From Acidobacteriota bacterium (lineage in GTDB: Bacteria > Acidobacteriota > Terriglobia > Bryobacterales > Bryobacteraceae), in the NCBI GenBank assembly GCA_025353165.1, contig JANXRE010000048.1, forward strand, positions 21,054-85,053: a stretch of DNA of 64,000 nucleotides, read 5' to 3'. Below the pieces are notes generated by a model. It searched no databases. It was not told the origin of the DNA and saw only the letters and a list, made by a program, of their open reading frames with translations. Positions within the stretch are counted from its first letter, which is position 1. Each line of letters begins with the position of its first letter. Shown piece by piece: positions 35,299-45,254 of the stretch. Position numbers and translations under genes: made by a program.

Positions 35299-36221
35299 GC
35301 GCGGAAGATCGGCTCTACCGCGCTCGCCTTGGCGAACAAGTCCTGCCGCTCCGTATCGGACAGCGGCCGGTAGTCCGCCGCGATGTCGAGAGCCATGTTG
35401 AACAGGCGCTCGTCTCCGGGCGGGATGGCCGCTGTGATGTCCTGCGACAACGTGAACCGCACCGCTTTGCCGGCGAGGTCGCGGTCGTCCACCGGCTTGT
35501 ACCAGCACTTCGGGTACGGACGCTCGCTCTCCTTCATCGACTCCGGCCACCGGGTGTACGCCATGGCTTTCAACGCCAGCCGGCGGATGCCCTTGCGCTT
35601 CGCAGCCTCGAGGATTTGCGGCCCGAAGTTGCCCTGCGTCCAGTTCACGAAGTTGACCGGGAACAGAATCGAGTCGGCGGGAAAGCGGTCCATCAACGCG
35701 ATCGCGGCCTCCGGATTATGCGCACTGAATCCGGCATAGCGAACCCTGCCATCGCGCTTCGCCTTGAGAAATAACTCCGCCGCGCCGCCCGGGCCGGTGA
35801 TCGAGTCCACGTCCTTCATCGTGGTGACGGCGTGGAACTGGTAGAGGTCGAAGCGATCGGTATGCAGCCGGTCGAGCGAACGGTTCAGCTCCTGCTCAGC
35901 GCCTTTCGCATCCCGGCTCATGGTCTTGCATGCTAGGAAGATTTTGCTCCGGTAAGGCTTGAGCGCGTTGCCCAGCTTGATCTCGGCCTCGCCATCGAAA
36001 TAAGACGGAGCCACGTCGTAGTAATTAACGCCGCGTTCGAAGGCGGTGGCGACGGTCCGGTCCGCCGTGGCTTGCTCCTGGCCGACCACAACGATTCCTC
36101 CGAAGCCAATAACGGACAGCTCGATTCCGTCCTTATAAGGCCGGCGCGGGACGACACTGTTCGGGGCGGGCGATGCGGCGGCGCTGGCCGCAACCGCAGT
36201 CAGAAACTCTCGACGATGCAT
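35295..36221 (-). CDS. Aldo/keto reductase with Tat-type signal
   Basis: 308 residues. N-terminus MHRREFLTAVAASAAASPAP carries a twin-arginine-like signal, so it is probably exported folded with its cofactor. The catalytic set is visible as Asp/Tyr in YYDVAPSY, Lys in ACKT and His in YQFHAV. Reduces aldehydes or ketones with NAD(P)H. It lies upstream of the glycosyltransferase with overlapping stop and start, which suggests joint expression but not a clear shared pathway. Confidence 0.87.
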   Translation of the reverse strand: MHRREFLTAVAASAAASPAPNSVVPRRPYKDGIELSVIGFGGIVVVGQEQATADRTVATAFERGVNYYDVAPSYFDGEAEIKLGNALKPYRSKIFLACKTMSRDAKGAEQELNRSLDRLHTDRFDLYQFHAVTTMKDVDSITGPGGAAELFLKAKRDGRVRYAGFSAHNPEAAIALMDRFPADSILFPVNFVNWTQGNFGPQILEAAKRKGIRRLALKAMAYTRWPESMKESERPYPKCWYKPVDDRDLAGKAVRFTLSQDITAAIPPGDERLFNMALDIAADYRPLSDTERQDLFAKASAVEPIFRA

Positions 36222-36242
36222 GGCAACCTCCTGCGCTTGATT

Positions 36243-36656
36243 CTACATCCGCGGGTTGCGCTGCTGGGCCCGCTCGGAGCGCCTCCGCTGCAACTCCCTC
36301 CACTGCACCGGTGTAAGAACCATGCGGAGTTTCAGCGACATCTCGGAAACAGTGATAAAAACGTTCTGCCGCGCGGCGGCCAGTTCCCGGATTCCTTCGT
36401 GGACCCGCGCTTCATCCACCGCGTCCACGTTGAAGGCGGCTTCCAGTGCGTCTTCAGCCTGTATCGCCGCCGCGCGCTCGGCACCCAACTTGGTTCGATA
36501 GCTTCGCACGATGGCCTGGACCTGCTCCTTCTGGACCGGATTCACTTCCAGATCGCTAGTGATCGGACCATCCCACCAAGGGTAGAAACCGCGCGTTGAT
36601 TGGGCCGATGCGACGGACCCCAGCAGAATCGCAAGCCACAGTAAAAAGATGCGCAT
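36243..36656 (-). CDS. Spy/CpxP-like periplasmic protein
   Basis: 137 residues with signal peptide MRIFLLWLAILLGSVASAQS. The rest is helical, with NPVQKEQVQAIVRSYR and LRMVLTPVQWRELQRRRSE, matching the LTPxQ motifs of Spy/CpxP proteins, which act as periplasmic chaperones or sensors of envelope or metal stress. It follows the anti-sigma and sigma genes with a 9-base gap, so it is likely under that sigma factor's control. Confidence 0.75.
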   Translation of the reverse strand: MRIFLLWLAILLGSVASAQSTRGFYPWWDGPITSDLEVNPVQKEQVQAIVRSYRTKLGAERAAAIQAEDALEAAFNVDAVDEARVHEGIRELAAARQNVFITVSEMSLKLRMVLTPVQWRELQRRRSERAQQRNPRM

Positions 36657-36665
36657 GGCTTCCTC

Positions 36666-37109
36666 TTACTCCTCGCCAAACAGCCCTTCGATGGGCTTGG
36701 CGGCGCGGGGTTCGGACGACTGCGCCATAGCGGCCATTTCCCGGAAGAACTGTGCGTCGGACGATGGGTTCTCAATCACAATGGCACGGGCTGGCGGTTG
36801 CGGCGAAACAGCCGAGGGACGTACCAGCAACAGCGCGGTCGCAAGCATTCCGGCGGCAGCCAGCACCGGGACGACGCGTTTCACCAGCGGCTTCGCCGGG
36901 CGCTCCATCCGGCGGTGGATCTCGCGCCTTTGAGACATCAGGACTTCGGCGGGAATCTGCGGGGGTTCCGCAGCGCGCAAGGAGTCACGCCTCGCCGCGA
37001 ATGCTCTCCAGGCCGCATGACACTCGCGGCAGTCGTCGAGGTGGGTATCCGGCGGTCCAACGCCGTAAATCCTCTCGATGAAATCGTCTTCGGTCCAATG
37101 GCGGTTCAT
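36666..37109 (-). CDS. Anti-sigma factor with zinc-finger-like motif, membrane-anchored
   Basis: 147 residues from MNRHWTEDDFIERIYG. HLDDCRECHAAW is a His-Cys-Cys motif like those of zinc anti-sigma factors; one transmembrane span (VVPVLAAAGMLATALLLV) separates it from a short periplasmic tail. It should hold the adjacent ECF sigma factor inactive until an envelope signal. ATG lies 4 bases after the sigma stop; an upstream ATG at 37133 is possible but overlaps the sigma gene. Confidence 0.82.
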   Translation of the reverse strand: MNRHWTEDDFIERIYGVGPPDTHLDDCRECHAAWRAFAARRDSLRAAEPPQIPAEVLMSQRREIHRRMERPAKPLVKRVVPVLAAAGMLATALLLVRPSAVSPQPPARAIVIENPSSDAQFFREMAAMAQSSEPRAAKPIEGLFGEE

Positions 37110-37113
37110 TGCT

Positions 37114-37695
37114 TCATTCCCCGGCGCTTCCATAAAGGTCGCGCAGTTCCACCCTCATTTTTTGGATTGCCCGGAACATATGGGCCTTTACGGTTCCAAC
37201 GTCCAGGTCCAGCACAGCCGCGATCTGCTCTAGGGGCAGATCCTCGTAATGACGGAGCGTGAACACCGCTCTCTGCCTTGCCGACAGCCGGTCCAGCGCT
37301 TGGCCGATCCGCTGCCGGATCTGGACGGCATAGGCCTGATCCTCGGCGTCCGGCGCTGCATCCCGCGCTCTATCCAGTATTACTTTTTCGTCTTCCGAGT
37401 GGGGACGCTTTCGCCAGAACTGCCACTTCCGCGACCGCAGCCGGTCCAGGCACGTATTCACCGCGATTCGCGTAATCCACCTGCCTGGGTCGTCCAGATC
37501 CGGCACGGCATCGCGGCTCAGAGCCTCGTAGGCCTTCAGGAACGAGTCCTGCGTAGCGGAGTCGGCCTCCCCCTCGTCCTGCAGCATCCGCCTGCAAAGA
37601 AGGAAAATCCGGCGCTGCTCGGCCGTCATCCAGGCGCTAAAATCCCGAACGCCGGGATCCACCTCCGAGGTCGCCAGGGCCATCTCGCCCATCAT
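37114..37695 (-). CDS. ECF-type RNA polymerase sigma factor
   Basis: 193 residues. Region 2 spans about 28-95 (DSFLKAYEALSRDAVPDLDD, PGRWITRIAVNTCLDRLRSR) and region 4 about 130-185 (LDRLSARQRAVFTLRHYEDL, LEQIAAVLDLDVGTVKAHMF). First gene of sigma, anti-sigma, Spy-like operon. Several ATGs at the N-terminus (37695, 37692, 37683) are possible starts. Target promoters unknown; an envelope-stress role is inferred from the neighbours. Confidence 0.92.
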   Translation of the reverse strand: MMGEMALATSEVDPGVRDFSAWMTAEQRRIFLLCRRMLQDEGEADSATQDSFLKAYEALSRDAVPDLDDPGRWITRIAVNTCLDRLRSRKWQFWRKRPHSEDEKVILDRARDAAPDAEDQAYAVQIRQRIGQALDRLSARQRAVFTLRHYEDLPLEQIAAVLDLDVGTVKAHMFRAIQKMRVELRDLYGSAGE

Positions 37696-37742
37696 AACCG
37701 TTAGGACGAGGCGAACCCGGTAAGGTTTACAGGTCTATCGCT

Positions 37743-40124
37743 TCACCGGCGTACTGCCAAAATGGATTGCAGGGCGATGGAGACCTTCGCCGGCGGCTGT
37801 TTCAGCGGCACTGAGAAGGACGCGCCGTCGTCCGCGCTTCTAACCCACTTGACGACCGCGGTGGAAGATTTCGCCATCTGCATCTCGACCGGCACGTCGG
37901 CCGAGAATTCGTCGTCGACTTCGCTCTGCCGCAGCGTCCCGTTGACCCGGACGGCGGGTGCCTTGCCGCGCACCGCGTAGTCCAGTTTCAGTACGGGAAT
38001 CCCGGTGCCGTACACCCAGGTTTCGAAGAAATTCTCCAGCGTGGCATCGGAACTTTTCGGCGGGAGGAACTCCGCGGCGAAGCGGCGGAAATCCTCGGTG
38101 GTGAGCGCCCGTCCCGCGTACCGCCGGGGGAGTTCGTTCAGCATCTTCGCGAACCGCTCGTCTCCCATGTACCGCCTCAGCATGTGGACGATCCACGAGC
38201 CTTTCTCGTAAATGATCGTCCGCCAGACATCTTCGCCGCTGGCGGCCTGCAAACGCGCGCCCCAGGTAATGGGCCCGCTGGATTCGACCGTCTTCCCGTC
38301 CGGGCGTTTGGCGATGAGGTGGGTGCGATAGTCCTCCAGCACCTGCTCCATCGCCTTCAGGCCCTTGCTTTTCTCCAGGTACATCAAGGCGGAGTAATTG
38401 GCCAGCGACTCCATCACCCATTCGTCGGGGTAGGACTCCGCCGTCACCAGGTTTCCCCACCACTGGTGGGCTAGCTCGTGAGCCGGAAGCATGTCGGAGA
38501 AGAAGGTCTGCAGGGATTTGTCCTTCACCGTGGCGGCGCGTTCCTTCGGGCTCAGATAGGCGAAGGTCGAGAGGTACACGAGACCTGGAAAACCCTGGCC
38601 GAAAAAGCCCGGGATGGGCGAGACGGTGAGGGTCTTCAGCGGCATCGGCCCGAACTTTGCGGTCATGAATTCGAGGGCCCCCTCGATGTCCGTGGACAGT
38701 TCCCGAAGATGAATCGAATTGTCGGGGATGGGTGCGATTCCGGCCAGCGGCGCCTGGCGCGGATTGCGCGGGAGCGCGGGGATCAGGCTGGGATCCTGCC
38801 GGGCGAGATTCGGTTCCGCGGAACGGTTTCCATAGACTTCGATGGTGTAGCCGTCCTTCTTCAGCGATACCTTCTTGTATTCGCCCAGGTTGAACCCGGC
38901 GAAGCGGATGGGCGCTTCGGCCACGCAGCGCGTGGTCCGCGTTTCCCCTTCCGTCTTGTCCTCCACCACCGCGCCCGTACCTACCAGAGTCAAAGCCTTG
39001 GGGTAGCGGAAAGTCATGTCGTACCGGGAGAACTCGAAGGACTGGTGGGGATACCAGGTGCCGCGCGATCCCACGAAAAAAACGTTGTTGCCGGCGGGAA
39101 CAATGACGTCGCCGGCGTGCCGGATTTCCAGCTCATGATCCGCGCCGGGGAGGATCGGTTCCGGCGCGACCATCAGGAAGAGGTCGTCCTGTCCGCCGCG
39201 TATCGCGTCCTCGCGAATGGACTGGCGAGTGAAGACCTCGACCGGCTTGCCGTCCAGCTTCGCTTCAGTCACCCGCATCCTGGATGAAAGGAGGAAAGGC
39301 AGCGCCCGCATGGGTTGTCCCTTCACCCGCACCTTGATGCGCGCGTCCACGCTGAGGCGCAGCTTAGAGTCGAGGCTGGCGTCGATCTTGAACTCGGGCG
39401 CGCTGAGAGGCTCCGGTGGCTGCCGGGGCGTCTGCCGGACGGAACGCGATTCGAAACTGCACCACACCTCGAACGTGGGCTTCCCTAAGGGACTCGCCAC
39501 CTGGCCGACGAGAATCTGTTCGCGGTTCGCCGGATCGTGCATGATATCGATGTTGCCCAGCCGAGTGCCTCCCAGCGTACCGAAGAACAGGCCGGACTCC
39601 GGCCGCTGGTCGTTCAGCAGATCCTGCACCAGGCGCATGGTAAAGCTCTCCGACAACAGGCGGGCGGATTCGGCATACTGTTGCGCGAGCAGGATTCCCT
39701 GTTCGCTGCTTGGCTTGCCGATCTGGCGGGCGCGCTCGAGGAGCTCCGACGTGGTGGAATCGGTCGCCACGAAGAAGGCGGTGCGGAAATGCTCGTTCAA
39801 ATTGGGCGAACCGGTGAACGAGGCCAGAGACCGGCGTTCGCTGCGATGCGGAGGCATGACGATCACTTCGGCGTCTCCGCCTTCGTTCTCTCCCGAGAAG
39901 ATGACCCACAGCCGCTTTCCGCCGACCGGTTTCCCGAAGAGAAGATAGCCGTCGTTGAAATACAGACGAAGATCCTCTTTGGCGAAATTCAGATCCCGCA
40001 CCCGGTAGCATTCGTCGGGGTCGAGGGCGGTGTCGCGAATCGTGCGGGCGAGTTCGACGGCGCTCGGCTGGGCAGCGGTCAGCGAAGCCGCCCCGAGCAG
40101 GCTCCAAAAGATGATGCGAATCAC
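37743..40124 (-). CDS. Secreted M1-family metallopeptidase
   Basis: 793 residues from GTG at 40124 (AGGGAA upstream; signal peptide IIFWSLLGAASLTAAQ). Zinc motif HELAHQWWG at about 549-557, with the third ligand Glu 18 residues further on in MESLANYSAL. No GAMEN motif is seen, and the N-terminal half is not typical of aminopeptidase N, so peptidase specificity is open; leukotriene-A4-hydrolase-like or ABC-associated M1 proteins are alternatives. It lies 10 bases after the HEAT-repeat gene. Confidence 0.87.
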   Translation of the reverse strand: MIRIIFWSLLGAASLTAAQPSAVELARTIRDTALDPDECYRVRDLNFAKEDLRLYFNDGYLLFGKPVGGKRLWVIFSGENEGGDAEVIVMPPHRSERRSLASFTGSPNLNEHFRTAFFVATDSTTSELLERARQIGKPSSEQGILLAQQYAESARLLSESFTMRLVQDLLNDQRPESGLFFGTLGGTRLGNIDIMHDPANREQILVGQVASPLGKPTFEVWCSFESRSVRQTPRQPPEPLSAPEFKIDASLDSKLRLSVDARIKVRVKGQPMRALPFLLSSRMRVTEAKLDGKPVEVFTRQSIREDAIRGGQDDLFLMVAPEPILPGADHELEIRHAGDVIVPAGNNVFFVGSRGTWYPHQSFEFSRYDMTFRYPKALTLVGTGAVVEDKTEGETRTTRCVAEAPIRFAGFNLGEYKKVSLKKDGYTIEVYGNRSAEPNLARQDPSLIPALPRNPRQAPLAGIAPIPDNSIHLRELSTDIEGALEFMTAKFGPMPLKTLTVSPIPGFFGQGFPGLVYLSTFAYLSPKERAATVKDKSLQTFFSDMLPAHELAHQWWGNLVTAESYPDEWVMESLANYSALMYLEKSKGLKAMEQVLEDYRTHLIAKRPDGKTVESSGPITWGARLQAASGEDVWRTIIYEKGSWIVHMLRRYMGDERFAKMLNELPRRYAGRALTTEDFRRFAAEFLPPKSSDATLENFFETWVYGTGIPVLKLDYAVRGKAPAVRVNGTLRQSEVDDEFSADVPVEMQMAKSSTAVVKWVRSADDGASFSVPLKQPPAKVSIALQSILAVRR

Positions 40125-40134
40125 TTCCCTAAGT

Positions 40135-40752
40135 TTATTCGGACGGCGCGCTCGCGGGGGCGCTTTCCCGCATGCGCGCCAGAGATCGCAAGGCGAGCAG
40201 GCGGACCTTGGGGTCGGCATCGGCGCGGAGCCGGTGAGCCAGGGGAAGGAAACACCGGTCCGCCAAATGCCCAAGCGCCCACGCCGCGCTGGCGCGGAAG
40301 ATCGGATCGGGATGGTGGGCCATGGCTTCGAGTGCTTCGGCGCCGGCGCGATCGCCAATCCTGTGCAGCCCGACCGCGGCGTTGGCGGCCACCCGGTTGT
40401 GGGCGTCCTTAGTGGCCCGGCGCAGCAGCGCCGCCGCATAGGACGACCGCATCCCCCACATGGATTCGACGGCGTTGGCCCGCACCCGGTCGTTATCGTC
40501 CGCGAGAGCCCGCTCGAAACACGCCACGTTCTGGCTGGCGCGGCCCATCACCAAAACCGCTTTGGATCGAACCTGCGGATCGGGATGGTGGAGGAAAGGA
40601 GCGATCACCGGCAGCAGTCTGGTCGCGTCACCCGTCGCAACCAGCATGTTCAGGGTCTGGAGGAGCTGGTCTTGCAGATCGAGCCGCCGGCTGACGTCTT
40701 GCACCAGCGTAGCGATCTCACGAATGTCGTCCGTGTTCGTGCCAGGGCTCAC
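40135..40752 (-). CDS. HEAT-repeat protein
   Basis: 205 residues with about five helical HEAT/PBS-lyase-type repeats, for example HHPDPQVRSKAVLVMGRASQ, DDNDRVRANAVESMWGM, AHNRVAANAAVGLHRIGD, HPDPIFRASAAWALGHLAD and ADPKVRLLALRSLARM. These form a curved scaffold for protein binding. GTG start. Followed closely by the M1 peptidase gene, so the two may work together, though nothing shows how. No signal peptide. Confidence 0.82.
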   Translation of the reverse strand: MSPGTNTDDIREIATLVQDVSRRLDLQDQLLQTLNMLVATGDATRLLPVIAPFLHHPDPQVRSKAVLVMGRASQNVACFERALADDNDRVRANAVESMWGMRSSYAAALLRRATKDAHNRVAANAAVGLHRIGDRAGAEALEAMAHHPDPIFRASAAWALGHLADRCFLPLAHRLRADADPKVRLLALRSLARMRESAPASAPSE

Positions 40753-40827
40753 GCCTGTTCTTATCGGACAAAAACGTTCGCGGGAAGAGATCTTTCACGG
40801 ACCGGCATGGTCATTTCCCGGCAGGCA

Positions 40828-42530
40828 CTAAGGCTTGGCCCCGTAAACGGTCTTGCCACCGACAATCGTCCACAAGACTTTTGTATCGCGTGCCTCTTCG
40901 GCGGTACCCGTCAGCACATCGCGATCCAGCAGAGCGAAGTCCGCCTGCTTGCCCGGAGCGATCGACCCGATTCTGTCCTGCTCTTTTAGCGCGCGGGCAG
41001 CATTCCGGGTGTAGGCATACAGCATCGCCTCACGCGGAACACGCTGGCTCGCATCCAGCACTCCCTCCGGCCCCTTGCGCGTTTCAGCCTGGTAAATCGC
41101 CTGGAAGACGTTGGCGGTGGAAACCGGCCAGTCGCTGGCGCCTGCGAGGATGCCGCCTTCGTCCAGCACCGACCGCGCCGGATATTGCCACTCGTACAGG
41201 GCGGGATCGAGGTGGGGTTTCACCAGCTCGATGGTGTCCGTTCCCGCGCTCGCCCAGTAGAGCTGGAAGGACGCGATCACGCCGAGTTCGTGGAAGCGCG
41301 GAATATCCTCCGGCCGGATCAGCTGCAGGTGCGTAATGGTATGCGGCAAGCCGGAGTCTCCGTTCGCCTTGCGGGCCGCTTGGATACCGTTCAGCGCCTC
41401 TGTTACCGCCTGGTCGCCGATGGCGTGAACATGACGATCATTCCCTGCTTGTCGGCGGCGGCCGCAATTTTCGCGAACTCCGCGGGATCGAACAGCTGCT
41501 CGCCGTTCTTCCCGCTGGTGCGATAGGGCTTGGAGAGAACCGCCGTCTGTGAGGGGTATTCCAGGACGCCGTCCGCAAATACCTTGATGCCTACAATCCT
41601 GGCTCCAGGCACATCCTGGAAGCGTTCCCGCCATTCCAGCGCCGCCGCTAGCTGACGCTCCGGATGCCCCTCCTTGAAGTCGATTACCGGCAGCGCCGCA
41701 ACATGCGAATTCAACTCGCCACGCTCATCCAAACTGCGGTAGCTCGCCAGGGTGTCCGCGCTGACGGAAGGGTCGAGCCACGCCGTGATTCCCAGACCAT
41801 GCAGGTGTTGCGCCGCCGCGCGCGCAGCCGCAAGCATGCGCTCCTTGTCCGGCCTGGGAACTAGGGCGCTAACCTTATCCACACCCGCATCCACCAGGAA
41901 ACCGTTCGGCTCAAGATCCGGGTCCAAGCCGTAGTACCCCCGACGCACCGCATCGAGGCCGCCGATCAGTTGCCTGTCGATCCCCGCCCGCTTGAGCAGC
42001 GCCTTATTCGCCCATGCCGTGTGGCCGTCCATCCCCCGGAGCAGGACCGGCTGATGCGCATAGCTACCTGCGTTGAAGCGATCGTTCAGTTCCTTGTTCT
42101 TCGACCAGAAGGCCAGCGGGATTCCGCTTACGGTCAGAATGTCCCCTTGCATTCCCCGGCCGCTCTGCTTCGCCGCGGCGGCAAACGCCGCCAGTTCATC
42201 CACGGAACTCGCGTTCTCCCCGATATCCGCCGAGATCAGGGAGAGCCCGCCCTCCACCGCGTGACAATGGCTGTCGATCAACCCCGGCGCCAGGAAATTA
42301 CCCTTGAGGTCGATCATTTCCGCGCCGCCCGTCACCGTCTTGGCCACGTCGCGTCGATTGCCGACGGCCACGATCTTGTCGCCGCGGATCGCCACCGCCT
42401 CGGCATAAGGATGCCCGGGTTCCGCCGTGAAGATCTTGCCGTTATAGAACACCCGCTCGTCCGCTGCGCCGGCGACGCCTGGAAGACAAGCACACAGCAG
42501 CAACGGGAACACGCGCCTGGACAAGGACAT
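40828..42530 (-). pseudogene. Secreted YtcJ-like amidohydrolase with a frameshift in a metal-binding motif
   Basis: The first part (signal peptide VFPLLLCACLPGVAGAA, then LAPGLIDSHCHAVEGG with the HxH metal ligands, up to AAADKQGMIV) and the second (HVHAIGDQAVTEALNGIQAA, GILAGASDWPVS, GSIAPGKQADFALLD) together make a full-length amidohydrolase-3 protein of about 567 residues. The join near 41432 lacks one base, exactly in the HVHAIGD motif; total length 1703 bases agrees. Either a recent inactivating mutation or a base-calling slip, since all else is intact. Substrate unknown. Confidence 0.8.
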
Positions 42531-42613
42531 TACCCTCCACCTCGAAACGATCTTACATCGGTGGAGCGCCGGCGCTACGATTCCTAGGACCCGCGGCCGC
42601 CCGGCCAGGGTGG

Positions 42614-43020
42614 CTACGTGCCGGTTCCCATCAACGGCCCGGTGAATGGGGATGTGAAGGTGACGCCGACCGCACAGCTCGCGCCCGCGGCTAGCGATGC
42701 CGGACAGTTGTTACTCTCCGCGAACTCCGGCTGGTTTGCTCCCGCGATACGGACGTTGTAGACGGAGGCCGCTCTCTTTCGAGGCGTTGTTCACGGGGAT
42801 GGTCTGAGGCTGGCTGGTGGTTCCCGTCGGCTGGCTGGGGAACGTCAAGCTGGCGGGAAAGACGCTGATGACGGTGGCGACGGCAGTGAGCGCTGTGGTT
42901 TGCGGGCTGCCGGCGGCGTTGTCAGAGATCTGGATGGAGGCGGATTTCGCGCCGCGCGTCTTGGGTCTGAATCGGGCCTCGCTGGTGCAACTGGCGCCGG
43001 CTGCTTTCCATGCAGGCTTC
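42614..43020 (-). pseudogene. Fragment of a secreted ASH/choice-of-anchor-D domain protein
   Basis: Two partial immunoglobulin-like repeats: AAGASCTSEARFRPKTRG with IQISDNAAGSPQTTALTAVA and FPASLTFPSQPTGTTSQPQT in one frame, then ANQPEFAESNNCPASLAAGA with SCAVGVTFTSPFTGPLMGTG in another; the shift is near 42770. This is the CP.SL.AGASC.V.VTFTP pattern of ASH/HYDIN-like domains common in Acidobacteria. Both ends of the parent protein are missing. It covers most of the gap upstream of speA. Confidence 0.65.
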
Positions 43021-43076
43021 CACTTACCAGAAAAAGCTTGCCCCTGTTCCGGGAATCGGGCGACACTGAAGATTCG

Positions 43077-45011
43077 ATGACCCTGAAACTCACACACAGC
43101 GCTCCCATGCGCGACCCCGCCGAACGGTGGACCATCGCGGACGCCGCCGAGTTGTACGACGTCGGCGCGTGGGGAAAAGGCTATTTCTCGGTCGGCGAGA
43201 ACGGCCACATGTTGGTTCACCCGGACAAAGATCCCAAGCGGTTCATCGACCTGAAGGACCTGGTGGACAAGCTGGAGCTGCGCGGGATCTCGCTGCCCAT
43301 CCTGATCCGCTTCGCCGAGATTCTGAAGCACCGGCTGGGCGAGTTGTACGAGGCGTTCCAGGCGGCCATCGCGGAGCACGGCTACAAGAACGGATACCTC
43401 TGCGTGTACCCGATCAAGGTCAACCAGCAGCGGCAGGTGGTCGAGGAGGTGTTCCGTTTCGGCCAGCCCTATGGGTTCGGGCTCGAGGCCGGATCGAAAC
43501 CCGAGTTGCTGGCCGTCATGGCGATGGCCGACAACGACACTCCGATCATCTGCAATGGCTTCAAGGACGACGAGTACATCGAACTGGCGATGCTGGCCAA
43601 GAAAATCGGCCGCAACATCATCCCGGTGGTGGAGAAGTACACGGAGCTCGATCTGATCCTGCAGCACGCGGAAAAGGTGGGCGTGCGGCCGGTGATCGGG
43701 ATTCGCGCCAAGCTGGCGAGCCGCGGCGCAGGCCGTTGGAAGTCGTCGGGCGGCTACCGGTCGAAGTTCGGGTTGACCATCAGCGAAGCCCTCACCGCGC
43801 TGGAGAGACTGAAGGCGCTCGGAATGGAGGACTGCCTCCAGCTTTTGCATTTCCATCTCGGCAGTCAGATTACGAACATCCGCCAGATTAAGGCCGCCGT
43901 CACCGAGGCGGTGCGCGTGTACGTCGAAATGAAGCGCGCCGGGGCGGGCCTGCGCTTCATGGATGTCGGCGGGGGTTTGGGGATCGATTACGACGGGTCG
44001 CAGACGGACTTCGAATCGAGCGTCAACTACACGCTCCAGGAGTACGCCAACGACGTCGTGTACCACATCCAGAACGTGTGCGACGAAGCCGAAGTGGAAC
44101 ACCCGATCATCATCAGCGAGAGCGGGCGCGCCATCGCGGCGTATCATAGCGTGCTGGTTTTCAACGTCGTCGGCGTGACTGGATTCGGGGAAGAGGAAAT
44201 CCCGCAGGAGCTGCCGGAGGATGCCGAGCAGCCCCTGGTCGACCTGCTCGAGACCTACAAGAACCTGAGCACCAAGAATTTACTGGAGCCGTTCCATGAC
44301 GCTCAGCAGGCGCTCGACTCCGCTCTGAATCTGTTCAGCCTGGGGTATCTACCGCTGACGCAGCGGAGTACGGCCGAGAAGATCTACTGGGCCATCTGCA
44401 GGCGCATCCAGCAGATGCGGAAGGACCTCGATTATCAGCCCGAGGAACTCGAAGTTCTGGACGGCCTGCTCGCCGACACGTACTTCTGCAATTTCTCGCT
44501 GTTCCAGAGCATGCCCGATAGCTGGGCGGTCAAGCAGTTGTTCCCGATCATGCCGATCCACCGGCTGGAACAGGAGCCTTACCGGCACGGCATCCTGGGC
44601 GATATTTCCTGCGACTCGGACGGCAAGATCGATCAGTTCATCGACCGCCGCGATGTTAAAAAGACGCTGCCGCTGCACCCGTTCAACGGCGATTCCTACT
44701 TGCTCGGCTCATTCCTGGTGGGAGCGTACCAGGAAATCCTGGGCGACCTCCACAATCTGTTCGGCGACACGAACGCGGTGCACGTCAGCCTGGATGAGAA
44801 CAACGAGGTGATCCTAAATACCGTGGTGCGCGGCGATACGGTTCGCGAGGTTTTGGATTACGTGCAGTTTAAGTCTACGCATCTGCTGGAGCAGTTCCGG
44901 GTGGATGTGGAGGCCGCTCTGCGCGAGGGCAAGATCGGGTACGAGGAATCGGGCAACTTGCTCAAGTATTACGAGGACGGGCTGAACGGGTATACGTATC
45001 TGGAGCGGTAG
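43077..45011 (+). CDS. speA: Biosynthetic arginine decarboxylase
   Basis: 644 residues; PLP enzyme converting arginine to agmatine for polyamine synthesis. The PLP lysine lies in VYPIKVNQQRQVVEEV; HFHLGSQITNIRQIK, MDVGGGLGIDYDGSQTDF and DTYFCNFSLFQSMPDSWAV are SpeA signatures. Length matches the family. The start MTLKLTHSAPM fits the family N-terminus and excludes the overlapping ASH fragment. No other polyamine gene is nearby. Repeat A9 follows 26 bases after the stop. Confidence 0.95.
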   Translation: MTLKLTHSAPMRDPAERWTIADAAELYDVGAWGKGYFSVGENGHMLVHPDKDPKRFIDLKDLVDKLELRGISLPILIRFAEILKHRLGELYEAFQAAIAEHGYKNGYLCVYPIKVNQQRQVVEEVFRFGQPYGFGLEAGSKPELLAVMAMADNDTPIICNGFKDDEYIELAMLAKKIGRNIIPVVEKYTELDLILQHAEKVGVRPVIGIRAKLASRGAGRWKSSGGYRSKFGLTISEALTALERLKALGMEDCLQLLHFHLGSQITNIRQIKAAVTEAVRVYVEMKRAGAGLRFMDVGGGLGIDYDGSQTDFESSVNYTLQEYANDVVYHIQNVCDEAEVEHPIIISESGRAIAAYHSVLVFNVVGVTGFGEEEIPQELPEDAEQPLVDLLETYKNLSTKNLLEPFHDAQQALDSALNLFSLGYLPLTQRSTAEKIYWAICRRIQQMRKDLDYQPEELEVLDGLLADTYFCNFSLFQSMPDSWAVKQLFPIMPIHRLEQEPYRHGILGDISCDSDGKIDQFIDRRDVKKTLPLHPFNGDSYLLGSFLVGAYQEILGDLHNLFGDTNAVHVSLDENNEVILNTVVRGDTVREVLDYVQFKSTHLLEQFRVDVEAALREGKIGYEESGNLLKYYEDGLNGYTYLER

Positions 45012-45037
45012 CGGGCGTCGAGCATACAAGGACGAAC

Positions 45038-45085
45038 GGCATCGCCAAGACTGGCGACGAGGCACGCACAAATGCGTGCTCCACG
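45038..45085 (+). repeat. Family A double-hairpin repeat, copy A9
   Basis: Forward copy after speA with ATCGCCA/TGGCGAC and GCACGCA/TGCGTGC (loop CAAA). Point changes fall mainly in loops and at the ends. Confidence 0.85.
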
Positions 45086-45254
45086 AAGCCAAGAAACTGC
45101 GAGTTGCATTCGGATGGTGTTTCGCGTCATTATAGAGGGGTAGTTTGCTAGTCCCGCTGATTCAGGCAACTGTCCAATAGTCCGGTCTAACCGCCTCTGT
45201 CTGGCCTGCCCGCGATTCGCTGTTCTGCAAATTTCAGAATAAAGGATCAAAAAA
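45086..45254 (+). promoter_or_regulatory. Promoter and long leader of the RRM gene
   Basis: 169 bases without a gene. TTGCAT at 45104 and CATTAT at 45128 (18-base spacing) could be the promoter, giving a leader of about 115 bases. AAAGGATC and a run of six A precede the GTG start. Glycine-rich RRM protein genes in bacteria are often cold-regulated through such leaders; that is inference here. Confidence 0.4.
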
